The translations under genes were made by a program, and so were the position numbers. A stretch of DNA of 64,000 bases, taken from NCBI GenBank assembly GCA_951640165.1, contig OX621259.1:1302001-1366000 (forward strand), written 5' to 3'. Origin of the DNA: Pseudoips prasinana (lineage: Eukaryota > Arthropoda > Insecta > Lepidoptera > Nolidae). Below the pieces are notes generated by a model. That model was not told the DNA's origin. It did not search any database and was given only the letters and a program-made list of their open reading frames with translations. How positions within the stretch are numbered: position 1 is the stretch's first letter; each line of letters begins with the position of its first letter. This document shows positions 1 through 9,664 of this stretch, one piece after another.

Positions 1-692
1 ACATAATACAGGCATCACACGCGGTCTGAGTCCGGGGGCTGAGTCTACTACTACTCACCAAAACTAGGCCATTATAAAGAAGAAAAACTACAAATCCTAA
101 ATCTGGGTCATAGATTGGCCATTTCGTGACCATTCGACATCCTATGGGAAGGCTTATAGGAAATCACTCGAGAATATTTCATTGAATTAGAACTAGTACA
201 GTTAGAATATTGTCTGTACAGGAAATCTATAACTTTTCATCAGAGAAATCTTTATGAGCTTGTAAGTCTTAGCAACGGCCTTTACTTGAAATGTTTTTGC
301 GGTTGAAAGAAGTGATATTTATTGTATTTACTCTACAAACGGCACAATGGGGCTCGGAACGTTTTCAGCGGCCTATTTAAGGATTCTCCACGAGAGGCGC
401 TCAGTAATACAATTTATATTATTAAGTGAAACTCTGTGTAAAATAAAGTCTGAAAGAGACTTATTCTAGTGCGTCTCGCTTGAAAATTAAAACGGAAACT
501 ACAACATTACTAGTGAGGGCAACAAAAACTGTGGAGACTCTGTTGCACTTAGATTTTATGTTGATTTTTGCTTTTCGAGTATCTACTATATTTGATAAAT
601 ATAATTTTCGTTTGTTTGTAATGTTGTACTTGTTTCAAAATTCTGACACTTATAAAATGATGGTAATATGGCCACCATTAAATACAATAAAA
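1..692. other. Unassigned AT-rich sequence
   Basis: No gene or repeat is recognised here. An 87-codon open frame at 480-743 lacks an ATG and any recognisable motif, and its 3' end overlaps a dispersed repeat, so I do not treat it as a gene. Confidence 0.4.
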
Positions 693-780
693 ATAAATAG
701 TTTTTATTCACGTAGACTTCAAAAAGTAAGAACATGTTGGTAGAAATATATTAAGTACATTATATCTAGGTACACGGATT
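693..780 (-). repeat. Dispersed unclassified repeat, copy 1
   Basis: In reverse complement this stretch matches 2462-2600 and 6480-6635. All share the core 'AAAGTCTACGTGAATAAAA' (with small changes) preceded by a 'CATGTTCT'-like block and a 'TCCGTGTACCTA'-like block. No coding capacity is visible. It could be the tail of a non-autonomous element; the family is unknown to me. Confidence 0.55.
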
Positions 781-877
781 GTGGCAACGGCATAGGACGC
801 GTTACGTAACATTTCAAAATAACATTTAATTTATAATAGTAATGATTTAGTTGTTTATATATAGCAAGCTTATAATA

Positions 878-902
878 GGTCTTTACCTATGAAATTGCCG
901 TT
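878..902 (+). repeat. mariner terminal inverted repeat, left
   Basis: 25 bp, an exact reverse complement of 2135-2159. Preceded by TA at 876-877. Confidence 0.95.
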
Positions 903-952
903 TTGTATGAAAAAATTTAAACGAATTTTTTTCATGAATTTTTTTATTTGTA

Positions 953-1972
953 TTAATCGAAGTAATCACCCATGCAATCAATGCATCTTTGCCATCGCAG
1001 TGGCAGTTTATTGATGCCCTTCTTAAAGAAATCAGCTGGACGGGAGGCAACAAATTCTTCAAAGGCATTTTGTACTGCCTCTCGGGTATTGAATTTTTTT
1101 CCCGCCAAGAAGTTATCCAAATTCTGGAAAAAGTAGTAGTCTGTAGGCGCAAGGTCTGGTGAGTAGGGCGGATGACGGAGAGCTTCCAACCCCAGTTCTT
1201 GCAACTTGGAGACCGTCTGCTGTGCAGTATGAGGTCGCGCGTTGTCGTGCAGGAGCAGCGGAGACGAGCAATTGACCAATGCTGGTTGGAGATGCGCCAG
1301 CTTCTCCATCATTGTGCTCAGTTCTTCACAGTACACATCTGCAGTAATGCTCACCCCGTTTGGTAAGAAGCTGTGATGAATCACACCGGCGCTAGACCAC
1401 CAAACAGTGACCATCACTTTTCTAGGGGTAAGTTTTCGTTTAGGGCATTGTTTAGGTGCTGAACCAGGATCCAACCAACTTGCTGAGCGCTTGCGGTTAT
1501 CAAACAGAATCCATTTTTCATCGCAGGTAACAATGCGGTTCAAAATTCCTTCATTTGTGTGTCTGTTGAGCAGTGCAAGGCACGTCTCGACGCGTACTTC
1601 GCGCTGGCGATCATTGAGTTCGTGGGGCACCCATTTGTCAAGCTTTTTTACCTTGCCAATTTGACGCAAATGGACCAATATTGTTTTGACGCTAACGTCG
1701 AAAGCTGCTGCTAATTCAGCCGTAGATTGTGTATCATCAGCTTCCACAACCGCCTTTAATTCGTCATTGTCGACCAAAGTCTTCGGACGACCGCGAGGTT
1801 CATTTTTCAGGTCGAAATTTCCAGAACGGAAGCGAGCAAACCAATAACAGGTGGTGCGTTGGTTTGTAGTGTTAGCTCCGTAAACGTCGTTGATGTTGCG
1901 TGCCGCTTGTGCCGCGTTGCTGCCACGACGGTACTCATATTCCATAATTACTCGAATTTTTAACGTATCCAT
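953..1972 (-). CDS. mariner transposase
   Basis: Cut-and-paste transposase of 339 residues from the ATG at 1972 (reading MDTLKIRV), close to the usual 340-350. The frame is open 13 codons further upstream to 2011, but that stretch is hydrophobic and would give 352 residues; a later ATG at 1945 (MEYEYRRG) is also possible. Numbered from 1972, an N-terminal helix-turn-helix region binds the inverted repeats (about residues 10-110), the mariner linker WVPHEL lies at 114-119, and the catalytic triad is D151 (in TCDEKW), D243 (in HDNARPH) and D278 (in SPDLAPTDY). The last two are separated by 34 residues, the DD34D spacing that defines mariner. No stop or frameshift is seen, so the protein may be functional. 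The only neighbours are its own inverted repeats. Confidence 0.93.
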   Translation of the reverse strand: MDTLKIRVIMEYEYRRGSNAAQAARNINDVYGANTTNQRTTCYWFARFRSGNFDLKNEPRGRPKTLVDNDELKAVVEADDTQSTAELAAAFDVSVKTILVHLRQIGKVKKLDKWVPHELNDRQREVRVETCLALLNRHTNEGILNRIVTCDEKWILFDNRKRSASWLDPGSAPKQCPKRKLTPRKVMVTVWWSSAGVIHHSFLPNGVSITADVYCEELSTMMEKLAHLQPALVNCSSPLLLHDNARPHTAQQTVSKLQELGLEALRHPPYSPDLAPTDYYFFQNLDNFLAGKKFNTREAVQNAFEEFVASRPADFFKKGINKLPLRWQRCIDCMGDYFD

Positions 1973-2134
1973 GATGACGAAAAAGATTGAAATGCGATGA
2001 AAATGTAACACTAATCAATAAAGAAATGACTACTTTTGGAAAAAAGAATCCATGTTTTTAAAATAAAATTAATTTGAAATTAGAATTCTTAGCCAAACAA
2101 AAATTATTTTGATTTGAAATGGCCAGTACTGCAG

Positions 2135-2159
2135 AACGGCAATTTCATAGGTAAAGACC
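2135..2159 (-). repeat. mariner terminal inverted repeat, right
   Basis: 25 bp, an exact inverted copy of 878-902, followed by TA at 2160-2161. Confidence 0.95.
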
Positions 2160-2250
2160 TAATATAAAGTTATTGTCAAATAGATTATTTATGGTTCTAT
2201 TGCGAAATTTATAGTTTAAGATATATTTAGTTTTAGATTATAATATAGGT

Positions 2251-2731
2251 ATTGGATCCTGTGGTAGAATTAAAGCGCGATTGTCGTTACAAACATACGG
2301 TCAATCACAGTAATAATATTGAATTCGTACCTTAATATAGACAGAACCATTAGACAATATATAGTGAAATATAGCTTAAACTAAAAAAATCGATAATTAA
2401 ACCTAGATATAATCTCCTTGACATTAACTTAATACAAGTTAGCTAAATATCATTAATATTATAAATCCGTGTACCTAAATATCTATATATAACCTAAAAC
2501 AATTATGAATACCTACTTAACTATATTGCTACACACATGTTCTGACTATTTAAAAGCACTTTTTTAAAGTCTACGTGAATAAAAACCTTTTTTATTTTTT
2601 TTCCATTTATTTTACTTCATATTGTCTGAATGGTTCTGTCTATGTTAAGAAAATAATTCAATATTATTATTACGGCGACCACCTAGTGAATTTAACGTCT
2701 GCCACGCTTTAATGCTACCACAAGATCCAAT
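2251..2731. repeat. Long imperfect inverted repeat, MITE-like
   Basis: The left arm at 2251-2370 and the right arm at 2611-2731 are imperfect reverse complements. Landmarks are TTGGATC..GTGGTAG..TTAAAGCG, TAATAATATTGAATT and ATAGACAGAACCATT, seen in both arms. The roughly 240-bp middle includes a copy (2462-2600) of the dispersed repeat also found at 693-780 and 6480-6635. No gene lies inside. It may be a non-autonomous foldback element or two head-to-head repeat copies; target duplications are not clear. Confidence 0.6.
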
Positions 2732-3039
2732 GCGTTGTATGAGGTGACAATAATATATTCTAGTACGATCAAGCCCCTCACCTAGACTATGTACAATATT
2801 TCAACCGAATTACCAACCAAATAACAGATGTGATAACTCCACTGCTCACTGTTCGAAGAGTTTTCTAAAGCGGTGGAGAGTAAGGAACGACTATTTACAT
2901 TTTATGCCAACGTTGATTGGACGGAGCGCTTACCGTCCATTCAACAAGTTTAAGGACTTATTAGAAGGTTGGAAGCAACTAGCTATAAGCTGCCCTTGCT
3001 GTTACCTCAAGTATAATAATAATAATAATTTCATTCGAA

Positions 3040-3345
3040 TTTCAGCCACGGTGGCCAGTCTCAATCGAGACTAGCTCACTGCGCAGGACATATTATAGTG
3101 CGGAAGTGTGTGCACAAACACAGAGGCACTCTCAATTCCATCAACTCATGATCCGATGGGACTATTAGTGCCACGACCTGAAAGAGGTCAGGTACAGGAC
3201 CGATGGCTTTACGTGCTCTCCGAGACACTGGTCCCAGATTCCTAGTCTTCGAACTGATACTGAGAAATTTCTTTTTACGGAAATATCCCAAATCCCCTTT
3301 TTGGCCCGACCCGGGATTTGAAACCAAGACCTACGCATACGTGAA
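3040..3345 (-). mobile_element. tRNA-derived SINE (family S2), minus strand
   Basis: In reverse complement it matches 13100-13450: a tRNA-like head ending with B-box-like 'GGTTTCAAATCCCGGGTCGGGCC', then the body with CTCGGAGAGCACGTAAAGCC and a tail with TCTCGATTGAGACTGGCCACCG. The copy is about 85 percent similar by eye. An 83-codon open frame across it (3076-3327) is incidental. Confidence 0.75.
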
Positions 3346-3960
3346 CATAGTATACAAAGATTGGACGAGTTAAGATATACGCTTTGTATTTTAATTAGAA
3401 ATGATATTATTTTATTGTTATGCGTTTCGCAATTGCCGTCCTTGTCTTTTATGAGATTCGTTTATTATAGCGGAGCTTATTTTATGAAGATTGAACAAAG
3501 AGAGAGAATATTATCTGTGCCACTTTGAAAATTATTCTTTGAAACATTTATAGTCTTCATAATGACTTGTCAAGATTGTGTACAGGATAACTTTATTTAC
3601 ATTTATTTATTTATTTAAAGGGTTTCCAACTAAATACATACACAACATTTAACAACAATCTTTGATACAATTTTAAATCTTGCATGCATCTAAATTAAAG
3701 GAAAGCACGGCAAATAAGCAATTAAGATTACGAAAGTACATCATTAAAACTAAGTAGCTGTTTTAAGGTTTATTATTTAAGATAACATATTAGGTGCATA
3801 ACAAATTTTGTATTTTAAAATAAACAAGCTAACCCGGCAGATTATGTCCTGCACTGAAATTAAAAATAATAAAAAGAATCTGAAATCCGATTACAGCAGA
3901 ACCGGATCCAATTTTAAATCCGGACTATCCAGGAACTTATAAAGAAGAAACACAAAAACA
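3346..3960. other. Unassigned AT-rich sequence
   Basis: AT-rich DNA with a short TTTATTTATTTATTT run near 3600. I see no gene and no recognisable element. Confidence 0.4.
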
Positions 3961-4350
3961 AGAGTTCCATGCATAATGTACGAGGACATTCTAGAAGGTA
4001 TTCGCGGGAATTTTTTCCACGTTTTAAATCTGCTATTTGGGGCGGTGACAGATCCAACGAAAATTATAAATATTGGTTCTACTTTGTTGAGTTAGTTATA
4101 AGTGGTGTAACTAACTCGCATTTTCTGTTTATGTTTGTATTTATATCACTCGCGTTAAAGAAGATTTTCCCGCTTTTCTGTTGAAATTTTTCCTGAATTT
4201 TCTTTCCTATAAACCTCACGGAGCCCGAGACCTTTCCAACGAATGCAAAACCATGGAAATCGGTTCGTGCGTTCTGGAGTTATAGCGTCAGGAAGGAAAA
4301 CCCGACTTATTTTTATATGGTAGAAGACTAGCTGGTGCCCGCGACTTCAT
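3960..4350 (+). repeat. Degenerate SINE/LINE-tail repeats
   Basis: The sequence 'CATGGAAATCGGTTCGTGCG' near 4252 and 'CTAGCTGGTGCCCGCGACTT' near 4329 resemble widespread non-autonomous insect repeats; the same family as 13802-13975. The copy is truncated and has no reading frame of interest. Confidence 0.5.
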
Positions 4351-4559
4351 CCGCGACAATTTTGAATGATGACCAATGTAACTACTTACTTCTAGGGTTA
4401 ATCTAAAAAATATAACTTTTAAAACAATCAAGCAACTAAGAAAGAAACTAAGGACTACTTTGTTACTATTATTAAAAAAAAAGGAAGAATACATAGCAAT
4501 TGTCTTTATTGTCACTAAGTCAAATAAAGTAAAATAAGAATCAACGATGCATTAATCAC

Positions 4560-5170
4560 AAAGGTAACTCCCATTAGATTAGTTTGCGACCATGTCATTG
4601 ATAGGTCTAATATCACATTTTGTGAACGAAACCATAGCGCGATCTAAAACGGTGATTACGCCATCTACTAACAAAACTATAAACTTGTAAAGCGGTAAAA
4701 TTAAGATGTGTGCATATTTTTTGAGTGAGATTTATTCGATTATCTATCGATTCAGTTTTGGACTACCTTTTATTTCAAGCATTTATTTATTATAACCGAT
4801 ATGCCAAATAAGTCTCGCGATCTGAAACGAACGAACGCCATATAGTTACAAAATTGTGAACTTGTAGATCAGTAAAAATAAGATGATATTTTTTGGGTGC
4901 GATCAACTGCGATCATCTCGAAACCAACAAATTATACTACGCTAACTCGACTTTTACGTAAATTGGTTGTTTATCCCAATTTGATAAAAAAATATTGTTT
5001 TTTATTTTTGTTTTAAAAATTATACAAAGAAAAGAAGTTACAAATCTTATAAAACGCTAAGTCTTTATTTAGACGACGACGAGTACGGCATTTTAAGCAA
5101 GTTGGCATAAAAAAACTAAATAATCTAAAATTCGAGTTGGCGTAAATTGTTGGTGTCGATCTATTGAATC
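4560..5170. repeat. Diverged tandem duplication in AT-rich DNA
   Basis: Two segments (about 4630-4760 and 4812-4930) share the order CGCGATCTRAAACG, AACTTGTAGATCAGTAAAA-like and ATATTTTTTGRGTG. The motif TTGAATCAGTTTTGGATTACC near 5163 repeats ATCGATTCAGTTTTGGACTACC near 4746. The period is about 180 bp. No coding signal is seen. The remainder is AT-rich and unassigned. Confidence 0.45.
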
Positions 5171-5274
5171 AGTTTTGGATTACCTTTTTTTAACAACAAA
5201 TTATTCCCTGAATTTTTATTTAAAAACATATTATATTGCTTTATTTGTAACTGAAAGATTTAAAACAAATACCA

Positions 5275-5580
5275 ATTTTCACACGTTTAACTCCAAAAAA
5301 TTACAGATTTTCATACCAACTCACATCCCCTATTTTACATATTTATGGGTGGAATTTCCAAAAATCCTGAACTATATATTTATAATTTTTAACTGGAAGG
5401 CCAAATACAGATTTTCATGCGTTTACCTTTAAAATGTCACATCTTTCATACAAACTTACATCCCTTATTTGTCACCCTTAGGGGTGGACTTCTCGAAAAT
5501 CCTGAAATAAATATTTTTAATTTTCAAATGTAATGCCATATACCAATTTGCATTTACCATTTAACTTAAAACTTGTCACA
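5275..5580 (+). repeat. Two-unit tandem repeat of about 150 bp
   Basis: The blocks 'ATACCAATTTTCACACGTTTA', 'CAGATTTTCATGCGTTTACC' and 'ATACCAATTTGCATTTACC' open successive units, each followed by a 'TTTCATACMAACTYACATCCC' and a 'GGGTGGAMTTYC..AAAATCCTGAA' block. This resembles a known kind of lepidopteran repeat. The 85-codon open frame at 5175-5432 is not a gene. Confidence 0.6.
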
Positions 5581-5583
5581 TCT

Positions 5584-5830
5584 ATCATCATCATCATCAT
5601 TACAGCTAAATAAGTCCACTGCTGGACCAGCCTCCCTCAAGAATCGTCTTGGGGGGATATGCCATAATCGCCACGCTTGGCAGGCGGGTTGGCGATCGCA
5701 GTAAGATGGTCATAGTAATCAGAAGGAAGCTGCTGCCCATCCTCTGGTAGATATTCCCTCGGGTCGACTTCTACGCCCCCCACGGGATGAGATGGGGTGA
5801 TGATATTCTGATTCTGATATTTGTCGCCGT
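5584..5830 (+). mobile_element. ATCATC-tailed lepidopteran repeat
   Basis: Starts with an ATCATCATC run, then 'AAGTCCACTGCTGGACCAGCC', 'ATGCCATAATCGCCACGCTTGG' and 'GATCGCAGTAAGATGG'. Related copies are at 6330-6430, 8630-8765, 9160-9215 and 45285-45400. This is the most complete copy in the window. No open frame; probably a non-autonomous SINE or a LINE tail. Confidence 0.6.
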
Positions 5831-6329
5831 CACCACACAGCGTCGTTTGTATCCATATGTAACGTCAAAAATGTAATAACATTTTTCCAAGCCTACGGCA
5901 AATGGATAGATTTGGACGAAAATGGAAATGACATTTGATTACTGCACCGCTTTATAAATATACTGAATGTGATAGGAATTTAACTGTTCACTTGTCAGCC
6001 TCGGGTCCAGCGTGTTTATACAATGTATATTTATTTCGCAAAGTCACAAAGAAATTGCATTTATATGTGATTACACTTCAAGAGACACAGTTAGTATGAC
6101 TATTTCTGTGACTATTCAAAATAAATATAAACTGATTATATACGCTGCGCTTGAGATGAACAAGTGAATAGTTAAGCTTTGCCAATATTATTTTACGGTG
6201 CTTGAAAAATTAAGAAAAAAAAAACAGGTATACTAATTAAATTTATAATACATTACCAGACACAGTAACATGAAATGTATTCCGCACATATTGGTGATAT
6301 TTTGTAATAATCTGATATATTTTTATCAT
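5831..6329. other. Unassigned sequence
   Basis: AT-rich, no recognised gene or element. Confidence 0.4.
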
Positions 6330-6430
6330 TATCATGTCTGCCGTAAGACGTTCACAGCTGGACAACGGAAACAGAACTAAGGATTTAGTGTGGATGCCAT
6401 AACAGCCACGTTTGGCTGAAGGGTTATAAG
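6330..6430 (+). mobile_element. Fragment of the ATCATC-tailed repeat
   Basis: Carries degenerate 'GTCTGCCGTAAGACGTTCACAGCTGGA' and 'GATGCCATAACAGCCACG' blocks matching 5584-5700. Strongly decayed. Confidence 0.5.
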
Positions 6431-6479
6431 CTAGCTAATTAACTTTATCATTACAAATCGTAAAAAATATTATTATTGA

Positions 6480-6635
6480 ATACAGACTACGGATGTAAAT
6501 ATGCATGGCTAAATATACACCTAGATATAAATATATACTGTATTATTACAAACATTAACTATTATTCTGCATACATACATATCTACTATTTACAAGCTCT
6601 TTTTAAAGTCTACGTAAGATAAAACCCTTTTTATT
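6480..6635 (+). repeat. Dispersed unclassified repeat, copy 3
   Basis: Same family as 2462-2600 and, inverted, 693-780, with 'TTTTTAAAGTCTACGT' followed by 'AAAACCCTTTTTATTTC'. It abuts an RTE tail at 6640. Confidence 0.55.
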
Positions 6636-6639
6636 TCTT

Positions 6640-6790
6640 GGTAACGTTCTCGAGTGACGACCACAAACCGGAATACGCAGCGTGTGTAGGCGCCCTAGAA
6701 GATACCGCAAGACCAGCAATAGTGGATATCTTCGGGGGCGGCCTTTGTCCAACAGTGGACGTCTTTCGACGGCTTTCAGTTATTATTTAT
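6640..6790 (+). pseudogene. RTE-type LINE 3' fragment
   Basis: Matches the terminal part of the fragments at 11300-11612 and 44145-44420: 'GAGTGACGACCACAAACC', 'GCAAGACCAGCAATAGTGGA' and 'GGCCTTTGTCCAACAGTGGA'. These encode the C terminus of an RTE-like endonuclease-reverse transcriptase; only about 150 bp remain. The annotated 81-codon frame (6638-6883) is not the LINE frame. Confidence 0.6.
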
Positions 6791-6879
6791 TTTGTTTACA
6801 ACTTAGATATAACTTTATACTTTTACACTATTTGTGATTTCAAGATTATAGAATCTATTGCAAATTTATATATATTTCG

Positions 6880-7240
6880 GTAGAAAAATCGCATAGCTGT
6901 TCTAAAAAGCATGTTTCGGAGCGACGTGCAATAAATGCGCGCAAGATAAATGGGTTGCTAGCGCAAGGGCGGCCGCGCGATTAATCGCTACGATATTGCT
7001 CATACTCAATACATCCGTGCGTGAAATATGGCTCGACTTACTATACAATACACTATACAGCACAAGTTATGGAAAGCTGTGCTACGTGCGGCGAGTGCTA
7101 ATACGCGAATAATATTAGACGGAAATGGTATGAACGCTTATCGTGGCGACTGACAATTCACTATTTGCAAATTATGCAAGCAACTACTATGTCATGTAAT
7201 ATAATGCAACCAAACTAGTAAATATTGTATTGTAGTTGTC
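6880..7240. other. Unassigned sequence
   Basis: No gene or element recognised. Confidence 0.4.
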
Positions 7241-7248
7241 TTGTAACT

Positions 7249-7590
7249 GCTGGCGTGGTTGGCAAATACTTGCTTTTCACGCCGGAGGTCGTGGGTTCAA
7301 TTCTCACCCAGGACAGATATTTGGATCCATGAACATGTCTGCTCGTCCTGAGTCGGGTTGTAATTATCTATAGAAGTATATATTTACATAGTATACGCCA
7401 GCACATCTAGCTACCCCAATATGTCAAATTTAGTTTAAAGATTTTCAGCTTTATCATAAAATCATAAGGTTCACTTTCAATTAGGGAAATTTGAAAGATT
7501 GGGGTAGCTTGATGTGCTGGCGTCTGTACAAGCTCTACATAGTTTGGGATCAGATGGCTGTGTGTAAACACTGTCCCAGGATATTATTAT
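7249..7590 (+). mobile_element. tRNA-derived SINE (family S1) interrupted by a MITE
   Basis: tRNA-like head with A-box-like TGGCGTGGTTGG and B-box 'GGTCGTGGGTTCAATTC', then 'CACCCAGGACAGATATTTG', a body with 'GAACATGTCTGCTCGTCCTG', and a tail 'AGTTTGGGATCAGATGGC'. Between 7394 and 7526 the 135-bp MITE is inserted. Relative to the other copies, part of the middle is missing. The head resembles a tRNA but lacks a cloverleaf-quality 3' half, so it is not a tRNA gene. Confidence 0.8.
7394..7526. mobile_element. 135-bp MITE, copy 1 (TA target site)
   Basis: Inverted termini 'GCCAGCACATCTAGCTACCCC' (left, two bases lost at the tip) and its complement ending GCTGGCGTCTG. Flanked by TA at 7392-7393 and 7527-7528. 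Uninterrupted SINE copies read CATAGTACAAGCTC at this point, so the empty site has one TA and the filled site two. The TA duplication points to Tc1/mariner-type mobilisation. Copies 2 and 3 are at 12570 and 14153. Confidence 0.8.
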
Positions 7591-7969
7591 ATAATTATTG
7601 TTATTTTAAGCTCTCTGACTTTCTTTTTCGGTTCCTGAATTGGTTACTAACACAAACCTAACGAACTAAGGCACAAACATAAATCCGGAAAAAATGGCAA
7701 CATGACTAGGAAATAGTGCCACAAGGTTATAAAAAATCAGTCGTCTAAAGAACAAACTAAGATAAAGATATTATACCTCATCCATGAAAATAGTAAATCA
7801 CTTTAATAGTTACAGATTGAAATTAAGATAGCTGTACGGCGATATTTCTTATTAATTTGACACAAGCGAAATAAAGATTTATCCCTGTGAAGAAAAACTG
7901 AATACCTAACCTATAATTACTTTACAGCTACAATTTTTGTTTCTGAGGAAAAAAAATATGGTTTTATTA

Positions 7970-8549
7970 GGATTCCGTAGCCAAATGGCAAAAAACGGAA
8001 CCCTTATAGATTCGTCATGTCTGTCTGTCTGTCCGTCCGTATGTCACAGCCACTTTTTTCCGAAACTATAAGAGCTGTACTGCTGAAACTTGGTAAGTAG
8101 GTGTATTCTGTGAACCGCATTAAGATTTTTACACAAAAATAGAAAAAGAACAATAATATTGGGGGGTCGCCATACATAGAACTTAAACTCCAATTATTTT
8201 TTTTCATCGTACCCATAAGTGTGGGGTGTTTGTAGATAGGTCTTCAAAAATCATATTAAGGTTCCTAATATCATTTTTGTCTAAACTTAATAGTTTGCGC
8301 GAGAGATACTTCCAAAGTGGTTAAATAAGTGTATGTAACTTCTAAAATAAGAGAACGATAAAACTTAAAAAAAATATATGATGTATATTACCATAGAAAC
8401 TAACAACGAAAATTAGTTTGAACTAGATCTAGCAAGTAGTTTTTTTTTAATACGTTATAAACCGCAATTTGCTTTCATTTAATCAACTGAAATACTTGCT
8501 GCTACGGAACCCTTCATGTGCGAGTCCGACTCGCACTTGGCCGGTTTTT
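7970..8549 (+). mobile_element. Lepidopteran non-autonomous repeat ending in GACTCGCACTTGGCC
   Basis: Begins near 'GGATTCCGTAGCCAAATGG' with 'GTCTGTCTGTCTGTCCGTC' and ends with 'CTACGGAACCCTTCATGTG', 'CGAGTCCGACTCGCACTTGG' and CCGGTTTTT. I recognise this order from many moth and butterfly genomes. It has no coding capacity. The 70-codon minus frame at 8004-8216 is incidental. The class (SINE-like or Helitron-like) is uncertain. Confidence 0.7.
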
Positions 8550-8629
8550 TATATAATATTTATATGGCTTGAATGTTTCTATTTTTTTTTCGAAATTTCA
8601 TTTGTCAGTCATTTATAGTGATTATCCAT

Positions 8630-8765
8630 AAACACCACGCTTGGCGTGTTGGCGAAAGCAGTATGATGGTCATAGAACACAGTTCACTAATGCCCGTTCT
8701 TTGGGAGATAACCCTGGAGTCGCCTTCTATGCCTTAAAGGCGGATAATGAAAGGTTACGATGATA
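8630..8765 (+). mobile_element. Fragment of the ATCATC-tailed repeat
   Basis: Contains 'ACCACGCTTGGCGTGTTGGCG', 'GCAGTATGATGGTCATAG' and 'GGAGTCGCCTTCTATGCC', matching the middle and end of 5584-5830. Confidence 0.55.
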
Positions 8766-8929
8766 CTTTCACTGACATTGATATATTGCCTTGTCTATAT
8801 TTCAGTTTAACAAACGGTTATTGAATTGAAATTTAATTGTCCAATTAAAATATTATTACCGTATCAATACCTATTATTATCACTGAATAAATCACGTAAC
8901 TATTTTATTCGTATTCCTCACAGCAAACC

Positions 8930-9150
8930 CTTTTATTTGATACCCATATCGATGATTTCAAACAGCCAGTCCGCCATCTTGGGCAGGCCGCCATGTTGGA
9001 TTTAATGACGTTTCTTAGCTAGTCATATTGTATTGTCATCAGAATAATTTCATCCTAATCGGAGATCGGGAAGTGGGTCAAATTAAGATCTCAAGATTTT
9101 CATACATACATAGTTACAAGTGAAGGTAATAAAATCGTGTTAATAAATAA
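8930..9150 (+). repeat. Dispersed lepidopteran repeat (CCGCCATCTTGG type)
   Basis: Blocks 'GTCCGCCATCTTGGGCAGG', 'ATTTCATCCTAATCGGAGAT', 'GGAAGTGGGTCAAATTAAG' and 'AAGTGAAGGTAATAAAATCG' follow the order of a common lepidopteran interspersed repeat. Non-coding. Confidence 0.6.
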
Positions 9151-9159
9151 ATAAAATAT

Positions 9160-9215
9160 CCCCCCCACGGGATTAAAAGGGGTGGAGATATTCTTGACCG
9201 TCAGCCTCACAGTAA
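9160..9215 (+). mobile_element. Short fragment of the ATCATC-tailed repeat
   Basis: 'CCCCCCACGGGATTAAAAGG' and 'TGGAGATATTCTTGACCGTC' match the 3' end of 5584-5830. Confidence 0.45.
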
Positions 9216-9486
9216 TGATAAGGATTGAATAGATAACATCAGTACCAAGAAATGCATAGTGGGGGAACTTCAACCTGTCGCTAATTAGACTGCCTCATGT
9301 CACGAGAGTGTGTCTGCAGAACGAATAGATAAGAGGACGCCACGGAAAGCGTCTATAAAGCTAATGGGGTACGTGGATGACGTAATATTGGCTTAGCAGG
9401 AAGGTTCAGGTTCTGCCATCAAAGTCAACAGTACAAAGTTCCTTTTTTATAACGCTTTTATTAGCTTCATGTCATATGTATGTTAG

Positions 9487-9625
9487 TATGTATGATATTT
9501 GTGTGCATGAACATGTCTATTTATCCTGAGTATGGATGTCACTATACATTATAAGTATGTATTTACAAAAAATATATGGTATATCAGTATATGTAGTATA
9601 TTAGTTATCAAGTTGCCTTAGTACA
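9487..9625 (+). mobile_element. SINE S1 fragment without the tRNA-like head
   Basis: Carries 'GTGTGCATGAACATGTCTATT' and 'AAGTATGTATTTACAAAA' then GGTATATCAG, the body of family S1. The head and tail are lost. Confidence 0.6.
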
Positions 9626-9664
9626 GAATCCCAAAATCATTTTTGCTACGACTCGGGATTTGAA

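Larger units (their letters stand above)
878..2159 (-). mobile_element. mariner-family DNA transposon, complete
   Basis: A 1,282-bp element. Both ends carry a perfect 25-bp terminal inverted repeat starting GGTCTTTACCTATG, and a TA dinucleotide flanks each end (876-877 and 2160-2161), the target duplication expected of Tc1/mariner elements. One uninterrupted transposase gene lies inside on the minus strand. Length, termini and coding content all match full-length mariner elements of about 1.3 kb. Perfect termini plus an open gene suggest a recent arrival. Confidence 0.95.

Noticed and set aside
480..743. 87-codon plus-strand open frame
   Set aside because: No ATG, no motif, and its 3' end runs through a dispersed repeat copy found twice elsewhere.
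7249..7330. tRNA-like A and B boxes here and at 13100, 13540, 15770, 17345 and 59668
   Set aside because: They are heads of repeated SINEs with long unrelated bodies, and the cloverleaf is not complete; not tRNA genes.
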